This document shows positions 43,883 through 52,650 of a DNA stretch of 64,000 nt, piece after piece. The notes beneath the pieces were generated by a model. The model worked only from the letters and a program-made list of their open reading frames with translations, was not told where the DNA came from and did no database searches. The DNA is from Ruminiclostridium cellobioparum subsp. termitidis CT1112 (GTDB taxonomy: Bacteria > Bacillota > Clostridia > Acetivibrionales > DSM-1351). The stretch spans positions 1 through 64,000 of the forward strand of contig NZ_AORV01000059.1 of the NCBI RefSeq assembly GCF_000350485.1, written 5' to 3'. The translations under genes and the position numbers were made by a program. Position 1 is the stretch's first letter. The number at the start of each line of letters is the position of its first letter.

Positions 43883-46117
43883 CTATACCAAATCAGCGGG
43901 GCTGAATTTCATATTATATAATGAACCGCAGGAAAGTAAAATATTATTAAGCTTTGCTACTGAAGCTATTGCGGCTGTGGGACCTTTTATATCGGTTCCG
44001 CGCATGGGAGACTGTCCGTCGGCAACGGCGGTATAAGCTTCCCTTCCATCAGGTGTAGCACCGCAAACCTTGCCGAATGGCGTATTACTTGAAACTGTAC
44101 TTGTGGAACAGTGCAAGGTTCCTCCTATAGGCCCTCTTCCATATCGGGTATTCTTATAGGATACCAGTTCATTAGCCACAGCTGCAAGCATCTCACGTGC
44201 TATCTCATCCACTTCATCTATATCGTTGCCGTATTTTGGAGCCTGGAGACACATGGCTTTGATCTGAACACCTGAAGGATCGGTACTCATATCACTGAAG
44301 TTAGTTTCAAGTGCGTGCTTCAATTGTGCACCAGTTATGACCTTATCGTCAAACACCAATTTCTTGATGGCATACAAACTATTGGCAACGTTGGCGGTAC
44401 CTATTGTCTGCTGGCCTGTCAGATCATACTTTGCTCCGCCCTGCTTTATGGGCTTTCCTCTTGGAATGGTCGTTGTGGGACATCCAAATATGGCTGCCAT
44501 AGGTTCGTCAAGAGTTTCCTCCCATACCTGATCAATTGTATTTTCGAGAATTGCCTCCATTTTCACGTAATAGGCCAACTGGTCAAGATATGCTTCCCGG
44601 ACCTCTTCAAAGCTTTCAAAGGTTGAGAGATCTTTTCCGTTTTTATTGGGGTGCAGGCATATTCCTGTTCTTGGATCGGTTCCGTTATACAGGGACATTT
44701 CAAGGATTTTGGTACAGTTGAGCCATGCACCGCCTGTTCTTCCTCCCAGCAAGCCTGCTGTTCCAGGCTCAACACAGCCGATTACACAGTAGTCATAGGC
44801 GTCATTCAATTCATATCCCCTGTTCATCAAGGCCGGAATATAGGTTTCATCATTAAATATTGACGGCAGACCTGTTCCGAGTCTGATTACTTCGGCAACC
44901 TTCATTTTGAACTCAAATGGAGTATTGCGGTGGAAACGGACTGTAAGTGACGGTTGAGGCACCCTTGTATTGAAGGTTGCATCAAGGCAGATGTAGCTCA
45001 GTTCATTTGTAGCATCGCACTTCTTTACCGGATGCTGTCCGCCTATGGTAAGGTTCTGGAACATTGGAACACCCCTGTAGAAGTCTGTGTCCACCCAGCT
45101 TCTTACCTTGTTGCAGGTATATATCTGAAGGAAGAAGTTTTCTGTCAGCTCAAGGGCAAGGTCACGGGTAAGTGAACCGTCGGCCAGTCCCTTCTTATAC
45201 AGCGGATACATAAATTGGTCGTATCTTCCGAAGGAGACTCCGGCGCCGTTGTCTTCAATCTGGATGCAGATGTGTACCAATATTATGAACTGGAGTGCTT
45301 CCCTGAAGTTTTGAGCCGGGTAGCGAGGAATCCTTCTGCAGATTTCAGCCATTTCATACAGTTCCTTTTTCCTTGCCCCGTCTGTTTCCTGGGCTGCCGT
45401 CTTTTCAGCCAGATCGGCATATCTTTCGGCAAACTTGATAATTGCATTTGCACTTACCACAGCTGCGTCGTAGAAATCCTTCTTTTTAATTGCATCAGGT
45501 TCATTCCAGTTAATCTCATCCAATTTCTTTTGGCATTCATCAATTATATATTGGATACCATGGGTAAAGAGGAATTCATGATCCGGTGCAAAGTGACCGT
45601 CTCCTCCCTGGAAATAGGTTCCGATATCGGCCGCCTTTAAGTCGTAATGTGTGGCCAGGGCATCTTTAGGCAGTCTGGCCCTCAGTGTGTCGGTATGTGT
45701 TTTTCCGGCCCACCAGTCGCACATGGACTTTATTACAGGCTTGTCTTCTTCACGCAAGATATATTTGTCGGCAGGTCTTTCATCAGGAAAATAAGGATTT
45801 CCCTTTATAAGCTCCTCCTCCACCCATTCTACTTCAAACTCTGGAAACAGCGGTGCCCATCTTGGTTTTGATGCCTGGTTTCCCACGAACAGACTGCCCG
45901 GCATAATGTATATACTCATATTCTGAAGTACATGGTCAATTGCTTTTGCCCTTCTGACTATCGCCGGCAGACTCATATTGTCCTTATAAAATTCTGTCAG
46001 GTAATGACCTCTCTCCGGACAAATACCATAAGCAAATGATGTCACATATTTATGCAATCTGTCGATTCGCTCTGATCTGACCGGCTGGGTGTCAATTTGA
46101 AATGATCCAAGTGCCAT
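43883..46117 (-). CDS. catalytic subunit of a split glycyl radical enzyme (eliminase/dehydratase type)
   Basis: I chose the ATG at 46117 behind AAAGGAGG; a longer start at 46210 is unsupported. The 744-aa protein is a PFL/PDL-type glycyl radical enzyme barrel with PGSLFVGNQASKPRWAPLFP, EDNGAGVSFGRYDQFMYPLY and the active-site loop YCVIGCVEPGTAG (thiyl Cys448, base Glu450). The Cys-x-Glu arrangement is shared with diol, glycerol and choline eliminases. It ends at NILLSCGSLYNMKFSPADLV, about 80-90 residues short of family members, with no glycyl radical loop. The missing domain is the next gene, 119 bp downstream. The substrate is unknown; neighbours point to a sugar or polyol. Confidence 0.92.
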   Translation of the reverse strand: MALGSFQIDTQPVRSERIDRLHKYVTSFAYGICPERGHYLTEFYKDNMSLPAIVRRAKAIDHVLQNMSIYIMPGSLFVGNQASKPRWAPLFPEFEVEWVEEELIKGNPYFPDERPADKYILREEDKPVIKSMCDWWAGKTHTDTLRARLPKDALATHYDLKAADIGTYFQGGDGHFAPDHEFLFTHGIQYIIDECQKKLDEINWNEPDAIKKKDFYDAAVVSANAIIKFAERYADLAEKTAAQETDGARKKELYEMAEICRRIPRYPAQNFREALQFIILVHICIQIEDNGAGVSFGRYDQFMYPLYKKGLADGSLTRDLALELTENFFLQIYTCNKVRSWVDTDFYRGVPMFQNLTIGGQHPVKKCDATNELSYICLDATFNTRVPQPSLTVRFHRNTPFEFKMKVAEVIRLGTGLPSIFNDETYIPALMNRGYELNDAYDYCVIGCVEPGTAGLLGGRTGGAWLNCTKILEMSLYNGTDPRTGICLHPNKNGKDLSTFESFEEVREAYLDQLAYYVKMEAILENTIDQVWEETLDEPMAAIFGCPTTTIPRGKPIKQGGAKYDLTGQQTIGTANVANSLYAIKKLVFDDKVITGAQLKHALETNFSDMSTDPSGVQIKAMCLQAPKYGNDIDEVDEIAREMLAAVANELVSYKNTRYGRGPIGGTLHCSTSTVSSNTPFGKVCGATPDGREAYTAVADGQSPMRGTDIKGPTAAIASVAKLNNILLSCGSLYNMKFSPADLV

Positions 46118-46458
46118 TTGTAATCCTCCTTTTGGAAAATGAGATAGAATATTTATCTTGATTGATTTAGCTTGTAAGATATGCACAAAAACCACTTTCC
46201 GAGTTCCCATATCGCTTAGTGATTTCTTACAACACTATATTAGCATCTGATGTTTTGTTTTAAAACTTAATATCTTTATATCAGGGGGTAACTTCTTTAG
46301 ATGTTGTGTCTCTTTTGTATAATATCCATAGTTTATATATGTATTTTAAAAAATTTATAGTGTATAATGAACAATGAAATGAGAGCATCATAAAAATATC
46401 CGAAACACCAAACACGGCAATTTAAATCCTTATACGTTATTCAGCGGGGGTAATGTCA
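46118..46458. other. divergent promoter region of the glycyl radical operon and its two-component system
   Basis: This 341-bp gap holds the RBS of the catalytic subunit, a GTTTTAAAAC palindrome near 46257-46266, and a TATAAT at 46363-46368 suited to the plus-strand regulator gene. The divergent response regulator probably binds here. No ORF or RNA gene was seen. Confidence 0.45.
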
Positions 46459-48069
46459 ATGCTAAAAGTTCTGATAGTAGATGATGAAATAAAGGTATGC
46501 AGGTTGATCCAATGTCTTGTGGACTGGGAAGCCCTGGGACTTGAACTTATAGGGTTTGCACAGGACGGTCTGACTGCGCTTGATTATGTAAAGCAATATA
46601 GTCCCGATATTGTAATAACCGATATCAGAATGCCAAACTATGATGGCCTGGACCTGATAAAGAATTCTCTGGAGATTAATAAGAATATACATTTCATAAT
46701 CATAAGCGGTTACAGCCAATTTGATTATGCCCAGAAGGCTATAAAATTCGGGGTGGACGATTATCTGCTGAAACCCGTTAAAAAGAAAGAACTGCTGCAA
46801 ACTCTTCAAAAGCTGATAACAAAACACCAGGCCTTGAAAGACAACCTTTCTGAAAAGGAAGAGATGAAAAAACAATTGACATTCACCGAGAAGAAGTTAA
46901 AAAGAAATTTTCTGAGTGAGCTGCTGGAAAAAAGCACAATTACTGCAGACAGCTCAAATCCGGATGAAATAAACAAACATTACCACTGCAATTTTGTCAG
47001 GGGCAACATCCAGCTGCTGATGATACAACCGGTTATCAAAGGCTCAAATACCGACTCCCGCGTATATGAATTTGTTTTGTCAAAAATAAGGGATACTGTG
47101 GCCGAGGATCTTTCCCTGTTCAGCGAGGTTATTTCCATAGTTAGAAGTGATTATGTCTACTGCCTTATAAATGGGACCAATGAAGAATTTTCCAGGCTCC
47201 GCAAGCAGTTGAAAAAGTTCAGAACCACCATCCTGGAATTAAAAGATGTCATAGGCGATTTCAGGCTGTTTATTGCCCTGAGCTCGGAAAAAACCGATTT
47301 AAGCGGGATAAATGACTGTAAACGCGAAGTGAGGATTGCAAATCTGAACAAATTGATATCCGGTGCCGATTTATTGGAGTACACCAACATAAAACCAGCT
47401 GCCGTCCGTTCCGAACAGATTGTTGACGGAAAATTCAGAAAAGAGTTTTTATTTAATATTGAGACCTTGAATCATATCCAGCAAAAGATATTATTCGATA
47501 AGCTGAAGTCGGACATCAAGTCGGTCGGCAATTTAACCGGCCAGCTTGTCTTTGATGTTTATAAGGATCTGATTGATTTATTTAAGTTCAGTATAAGGAC
47601 TTACGGGATTATCATTAAGAATGAGAACCTCCTTGAAACACTGATGTATGACTTTTTTATGTACTGCTCTGTGGACGAGGTTTTTGACACTCTCCTGCAG
47701 AGGATTGATGAAAGTCTTGATACCTGGACCGCAGAAAAAAAATTGGAGAATTCAAAACCCATAAGGCTGGCAAAGCAGTTTATCAACGAAAACTATAACC
47801 AGGCTCTTACTTTAGAGATAATCGGAGATAAAATAGGCTTTAATCCCACCTATTTTTCCAGTGTCTTTAAAAAGGAAACCGGTATGAATTTCGTGGATTA
47901 CATTACCGAGATCCGTGTCCAGAATGCCAAACAGATCCTGGTTGACACCGATAAAAGCATTATTGATATATCCACCCAGGTAGGCTTTAATGATATAAAG
48001 TATTTTACAAAGAAATTCAAAAAGTCCACCGGACTCAGCCCCACTGAATACCGGAAGCTGTATTCCTAA
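46459..48069 (+). CDS. YesN-type response regulator with AraC output
   Basis: I chose the ATG at 46459, 8 nt after GGGGG. The 536-aa protein has a receiver (VLIVDDEIKVCRLIQ; phospho-Asp in DIVITDIRMPNYDG; KPVKKKE), a long central region, and a C-terminal double AraC HTH with IGDKIGFNPTYFSSVFKKET and STQVGFNDIKYFTKKFKKST. It is divergent from the glycyl radical operon and followed by its histidine kinase. It probably activates that operon and perhaps its own. Confidence 0.93.
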   Translation: MLKVLIVDDEIKVCRLIQCLVDWEALGLELIGFAQDGLTALDYVKQYSPDIVITDIRMPNYDGLDLIKNSLEINKNIHFIIISGYSQFDYAQKAIKFGVDDYLLKPVKKKELLQTLQKLITKHQALKDNLSEKEEMKKQLTFTEKKLKRNFLSELLEKSTITADSSNPDEINKHYHCNFVRGNIQLLMIQPVIKGSNTDSRVYEFVLSKIRDTVAEDLSLFSEVISIVRSDYVYCLINGTNEEFSRLRKQLKKFRTTILELKDVIGDFRLFIALSSEKTDLSGINDCKREVRIANLNKLISGADLLEYTNIKPAAVRSEQIVDGKFRKEFLFNIETLNHIQQKILFDKLKSDIKSVGNLTGQLVFDVYKDLIDLFKFSIRTYGIIIKNENLLETLMYDFFMYCSVDEVFDTLLQRIDESLDTWTAEKKLENSKPIRLAKQFINENYNQALTLEIIGDKIGFNPTYFSSVFKKETGMNFVDYITEIRVQNAKQILVDTDKSIIDISTQVGFNDIKYFTKKFKKSTGLSPTEYRKLYS

Positions 48070-48102
48070 AAACTCATTATATACATTGTGACAGGTGCGC
48101 AT

Positions 48103-49089
48103 ATGAAAAGAAAAACTGCCTTATCCACAAGAAGTACCCTGGCTTTTATTGTATTGATTTTAATGAATATTGCAGGAATTATTGCCGTTAACAATCTAAA
48201 ATTTAAAGCGGTGATGACAATATTGCTGCTGGCTTTAATTTCCTGCCTTTATTATTTGATTGTCCTGCCTCACTTGAATATAAAGAAGCAATATAAGATG
48301 TTTCTGAACGGTCAGATATATGAAGAACTCTTTCAAAATCCCGACTACCTTACACCCGAAACCGTCAAGGTCATGGACCGTTTTCACTATCTGCTCAACA
48401 AGCAGGATGCCATCAATATGTCAAAGAAACAGGCCGAGTACCTGGCCCTGCAAAATCAGATAAATCCCCACTTCCTGTACAATACTCTTGAAGCCATCAG
48501 AGGAGATGCCCTGTATGCAGGTCTTGCAAGTATTGCCGAAACAACCGAAGCACTGGCCTCCTTCTTCCGGTACACCATAACTGATGTGGGCAACCTTGTT
48601 ACCCTGGAGGATGAATTGGAAAATATAGAAAACTACTTTACAATACAGCAGTACAGATTCGGCGACAAATTCAAGTTGACCGTAAACTATCCCGACAATG
48701 AAGATATCCTGTTAAATCAGGTGCCCAAGCTAACCCTCCAGCCAATAATCGAAAATGCAATCTTTCACGGATTAGAGGGTAAATCCCAGGGCGGCAATAT
48801 TTTTATAAGTATTGAAAGTACAAGGAAAAACCTGTTTATAAGTGTAAAGGATGACGGACTGGGAATACCCTCGGAAGTATTGACTAAAATAAATGATTCT
48901 TTGGAGCGTGTGGCCGTCAGCTATGTTAACAGTGATAAGAGGAAATCCGGAGGAATCGCACTTAAGAACGTATGCAGAAGGATAAAACTCATATTCGGAG
49001 ACGAGTACGGTGTTCATGTATACAGTACGGTAAATGTCGGGACGGATGTACGGCTCACACTTCCTAAAATTCCAAAGCATGCAGAATAA
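48103..49089 (+). CDS. short histidine kinase without an extracellular sensor domain
   Basis: The ATG at 48103 is preceded by AGGTG. At 328 aa it is about half the length of the YesM kinase at 21139. Two adjacent membrane helices (AFIVLILMNIAGIIAV and AVMTILLLALISCLYYLIVL) leave almost no loop outside, and no Cache or HAMP domain is present. The kinase core is intact: LQNQINPHFLYNTLEAIRGD, QPIIENAIFHGLEG, VKDDGLGIPS and GGIALKNVCRR. It must receive its signal through the membrane helices or a partner protein; the degenerate ABC protein 14 bp downstream is the obvious candidate. Confidence 0.9.
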   Translation: MKRKTALSTRSTLAFIVLILMNIAGIIAVNNLKFKAVMTILLLALISCLYYLIVLPHLNIKKQYKMFLNGQIYEELFQNPDYLTPETVKVMDRFHYLLNKQDAINMSKKQAEYLALQNQINPHFLYNTLEAIRGDALYAGLASIAETTEALASFFRYTITDVGNLVTLEDELENIENYFTIQQYRFGDKFKLTVNYPDNEDILLNQVPKLTLQPIIENAIFHGLEGKSQGGNIFISIESTRKNLFISVKDDGLGIPSEVLTKINDSLERVAVSYVNSDKRKSGGIALKNVCRRIKLIFGDEYGVHVYSTVNVGTDVRLTLPKIPKHAE

Positions 49090-49103
49090 CCCGGAGGAAT
49101 GCA

Positions 49104-50531
49104 ATGAAAGAAGAGATTTTCAGAATAGACAACGGCCAGCTTGTGCTCAAGGGGCAGAAAATTTTTAACAGCATTTACCTTCAGGTTTTTGCAGGTGAAA
49201 CCCTTGGAATTATCTTTGACAACATGGAGGAAAAAAATGCCTTTCTGAAGTTGTTAAACGGAGATGCCAGACTGTCCTACGGAAGGATGTATATTAATGA
49301 GGAGGTCATAGAAAGCAGCAGTAATGACGATCCTGTCAAAAAAAACATCTTCACGATAACCGAATCCTCAAAACTGATAAAACAGATGAAGATATATGAA
49401 AATATTTTTCTCTTCCACTCAGAGGATATTTTTCTGAGATCAGGCCTATACAGGAAAAAGACTCAAACGCTCTTTGAGCACTTTAATATTGATATACCTG
49501 TAAACAAGCCCATCCCCCAGCTGACCAACCTGGAAAGCATCACCATAGAACTGCTTAAGGCATATACCCTTGATTGCAGGCTTATCGTACTTTCCAATAT
49601 AACCAGCATTCTGAACACCACAGAGCTGATCACTTTCTTTGAACTGGTAAACAAGCTGAAAAGTAAGGGGATCGGCTTTATTGTAACTGAGACCTTTGAA
49701 GATGTTGTCTTCGAACAGACCAACCAGCTCTGTCTGATAAAAAACGGAAAAACAATGGGTCTTTTCAATTCGGCCAACCTGGACCGAAAAATGATATATC
49801 AGCTCTTAAATGCCAAACAGCCGGATGATTCCTACAAAGATATTGCAAGTGAGGCCGGCACATCCTCACAGCAGAGGGAGGTCGTGCTTTCTCTGAATAA
49901 CATATATACCGATGTTTTGCAGGATATCAGCCTGGATATCCGGCGCGGCGAAATCCTGAAGATATTTTATATGGACGATGAAAGCAAAAATGACCTTATC
50001 GGCCTTCTTAACGGTACAATAGGCACTTACAGGGGGAGGATCACCGTTAATAATAACAGCTATTCTGCCAGCAGCATAGCCGATGCCCAGGAAAAGGGAG
50101 TGTGCTTTGTTGAGGAAAATCCAACCGAAGTAATGCTTTTTAAAAGGTTAAGCGTATTGTATAACCTGTGCATACCATTATCAAACAAGGTCAACTGGTT
50201 CTGGGTCAAAAGCAGATACGGCAAAAGTGTAATAAAGACTCTTGATCAGCTGATAGATCCAACTTATTTCAGAAAGCCGGTTTACATGGTTCCGCCCAGC
50301 ATTCAGCAGAAAGTGGTTTACTGCAAGTGGCTGCTGTATTCGCCCAGGGTCCTCGTGTGTATAAAGCCCTTTTCAATCACCGATGTAAAGGTCAATCAGA
50401 TTACTGAGCAGATGATTAATCTGTTGGCGGACAGGGGAATTGCAATTTTGATAGTCACATCCAACTGGCCATCGCTCAGCGATCTGAGGGGTGATACCAT
50501 TTATCTCAAAGACGGCAGGCTGGGATTATAA
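49104..50531 (+). CDS. degenerate double ABC-ATPase homologue (RbsA-like pseudo-ATPase)
   Basis: This 475-aa protein has the length and two-domain layout of RbsA but has lost its catalytic motifs. At the first Walker A position it reads FDNMEEKNAFLKLL. At the first signature it has LTNLESITIELLKA, and the first Walker B has RLIVLSNITS. In domain two the same places read MDDESKNDLIGLL, VPPSIQQKVVYCKWL and RVLVCIKPFS, while the functional paralogue at 40527 has LSGGNQQKVVIAKWL and ILILDEPTRG. No frameshift or stop interrupts it, so it is maintained rather than decaying. It follows the kinase in one operon (GGAGG RBS). I infer a structural or signalling role, perhaps reporting transporter state to the kinase. 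Confidence 0.85.
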   Translation: MKEEIFRIDNGQLVLKGQKIFNSIYLQVFAGETLGIIFDNMEEKNAFLKLLNGDARLSYGRMYINEEVIESSSNDDPVKKNIFTITESSKLIKQMKIYENIFLFHSEDIFLRSGLYRKKTQTLFEHFNIDIPVNKPIPQLTNLESITIELLKAYTLDCRLIVLSNITSILNTTELITFFELVNKLKSKGIGFIVTETFEDVVFEQTNQLCLIKNGKTMGLFNSANLDRKMIYQLLNAKQPDDSYKDIASEAGTSSQQREVVLSLNNIYTDVLQDISLDIRRGEILKIFYMDDESKNDLIGLLNGTIGTYRGRITVNNNSYSASSIADAQEKGVCFVEENPTEVMLFKRLSVLYNLCIPLSNKVNWFWVKSRYGKSVIKTLDQLIDPTYFRKPVYMVPPSIQQKVVYCKWLLYSPRVLVCIKPFSITDVKVNQITEQMINLLADRGIAILIVTSNWPSLSDLRGDTIYLKDGRLGL

Positions 50532-50546
50532 AATCCCCCGGCGGTG

Positions 50547-52301
50547 TTAAATCCCAGTGTCCCTGCCTGCATCATTTCCGGGCGTTATAATGAACCGTGC
50601 AGCCTGTTCTATCATTCTGTCAGAGCTTTCTTTAATATTAAAGGTCATTTCTTTGGTTTCTGCCGACTTTTCATTTATTGTCATTGTCTTTCGGGCAATA
50701 TCATTAATATCTGCCGCACCTTCATTTGCAGCCAGAGCAATTTCATTTATGGCCGAAACCATATTTTGTATTGTAGCCAGCAGCTGCTCGCAGGTTGCGC
50801 TTAAGTCGGTTGAATTGTCGTAATAGTAAATAGCGTCCTTGCTGTATTGTTCACTGGTTTCCAATAACAGAGAATAGTCGTTGAGTACCCTTTCATTCAT
50901 AAATTTCAGCATGTTGGTTGAGTTATCCGCCAAATCCGCTACCGAGCCGGTCACAAGATTTGTTATGTTCTGCAGCTTTGAGACGGTATTTTTTGATTCG
51001 TCGGCGAGTTTTCTTATTTCATCGGCAACCACCGAAAAACCCTTTCCGTGCTCACCGGCTCTTGCGGCCTCAATTGCCGCGTTCAATGCCAGCAGGTTTG
51101 TTTGCTCGGTAATGGCAAGTATTGTAGAATACATTTCCCCTATCTGGTCAACTTTTTTTACATGGATCAATGAACTGTTAAGCTTCTCCTGTGCGGTCTC
51201 AAAAAGCTGTCTGGCTTCATTCAAGGAATCTGTGGCCTTCTGCTTTATGTTTCCGGCTCTTTGGTTAATATCCGTTGCAATATTCACTTCTTCCAGAGCC
51301 TTTGAAGCTACATTTTCAACTGCCGTTTCTATTTCATGGGCAGTGGCTGTCATTTCCTGTGCCGAAGCCGCCGTTTCCTGCATACCTGCCGATAATTCCT
51401 GGGCAGTCCCTGTAATAGCGGCCACTTCACCGTTCAGTTCCTCGATTCTCTCATGGGTTACGGCAATATGTTCCATGGATCTGTCGGCCTCATATTTGAC
51501 CGTACGTAAAATATCGGTCAGGGACATTTGCATTTTGCCGATAGAATTTATTATCTGGCCGACCTCATCCTTGTGTTTCTTATAGGTCTCAGGAATTTCC
51601 TGCGACAAATCTCCCGAGCCTATGATATTCAAATGCCTGGCGGCACTGTTCAAAGGCCTTGAAATTGATCTTGCGATTATAATGGCAAGGATAAGACCAA
51701 GGGCGGCTGCAATAAGGAAAGTCCCAATCAAAAAGGCTATTGCTATTTTTTTATTGTTTTCACTATCGGTATGTATTGCCATGGACAGATTGACAAGACT
51801 TTTTGCCAGTTCCTGATACTGCTGCTGATAATCATTCATATACTTGACATTATCACTGTATTTTTTCATTGCAGACTTCTGATCTCCGGCCATTGCCAGC
51901 TTTATGATCTCGTCTCTGGCCTCATTGAAATTCTTGACGTTAAGTGAAGCCGAAGAAAGTGCATCCACCTCAAAATCATCTATTTCCAATTCTTTGAGCC
52001 TTGAAATATCTTCTGATATGGTCTGTGTTCTCAGGTCAAGATCTTTCAGCTTTTCTTCCTGAAAAGTTTTGTTACCGGTATTCAAAATTATATAGAGCAA
52101 ATTCGCTTCATTAGCCCGCGAATTTGCTCTTATGTCATTTATGTATTCCGTACCCTTAAGATAATTGTTGTATAAACTGTCAATACCGGAATTCGCCACA
52201 TTCAAGAAGTAATAGGATACAGCTCCCTGGTATAATAACAATATCAAGGAAAAAATAGCCATAACCAATACCTTGTTAAATACTTTCATGTTTTTGAACA
52301 T
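50547..52301 (-). CDS. methyl-accepting chemotaxis protein
   Basis: This 584-aa chemoreceptor has an N-terminal helix ([20 protein letters not shown]), a helical extracellular four-helix-bundle-type region (about 35-180), a second helix ([20 protein letters not shown]) and a HAMP domain ([20 protein letters not shown]). The signalling tip is [20 protein letters not shown], followed by [20 protein letters not shown]. It is convergent with the pseudo-ATPase gene, 15 bp apart. It may mediate taxis to the same substrate, though the link rests only on position. Confidence 0.93.
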   Translation of the reverse strand: MFKNMKVFNKVLVMAIFSLILLLYQGAVSYYFLNVANSGIDSLYNNYLKGTEYINDIRANSRANEANLLYIILNTGNKTFQEEKLKDLDLRTQTISEDISRLKELEIDDFEVDALSSASLNVKNFNEARDEIIKLAMAGDQKSAMKKYSDNVKYMNDYQQQYQELAKSLVNLSMAIHTDSENNKKIAIAFLIGTFLIAAALGLILAIIIARSISRPLNSAARHLNIIGSGDLSQEIPETYKKHKDEVGQIINSIGKMQMSLTDILRTVKYEADRSMEHIAVTHERIEELNGEVAAITGTAQELSAGMQETAASAQEMTATAHEIETAVENVASKALEEVNIATDINQRAGNIKQKATDSLNEARQLFETAQEKLNSSLIHVKKVDQIGEMYSTILAITEQTNLLALNAAIEAARAGEHGKGFSVVADEIRKLADESKNTVSKLQNITNLVTGSVADLADNSTNMLKFMNERVLNDYSLLLETSEQYSKDAIYYYDNSTDLSATCEQLLATIQNMVSAINEIALAANEGAADINDIARKTMTINEKSAETKEMTFNIKESSDRMIEQAARFIITPGNDAGRDTGI

Positions 52302-52650
52302 AACATTAGCACCTCTCTCTACTTATTACGTAAACTTGTATATACTCCTAAGATTATATACCCAGAGGAGGTAAATTGAAACTGTTTTTTAGTTAAATTG
52401 ACTTATTATGACAACTTTTTCCTATACATTATACCGAATCTTTAGTTTACAGAATCAGCCGGTACAAATACGCAGCCAGAGGTAGGAATGTTTATTTATT
52501 GAGAAGATTATTTGATTGACAATAGTAAATGTGTTCAAATAAAGCCTCACTATTCCCTCCGGTTAAGGATTTGTTTCTTGAGCAAACTTTATGTCCATTT
52601 TGATTATATAAAAGCTGCAAACCGTCCGGGCCACCGTCATTCTTTCCCAT
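52302..52650. other. non-coding region between the chemoreceptor gene and the CRISPR trailer
   Basis: About 350 bp with no ORF of coding character. It holds the chemoreceptor promoter and RBS (minus strand) and the AT-rich trailer of the array. No further repeat copy was recognised before 52651. Confidence 0.5.

Noticed and set aside
49104-50531. Annotating the protein as an active sugar ABC ATPase
   Set aside because: All Walker A, signature and Walker B positions are replaced in both domains, so ATP hydrolysis is unlikely.
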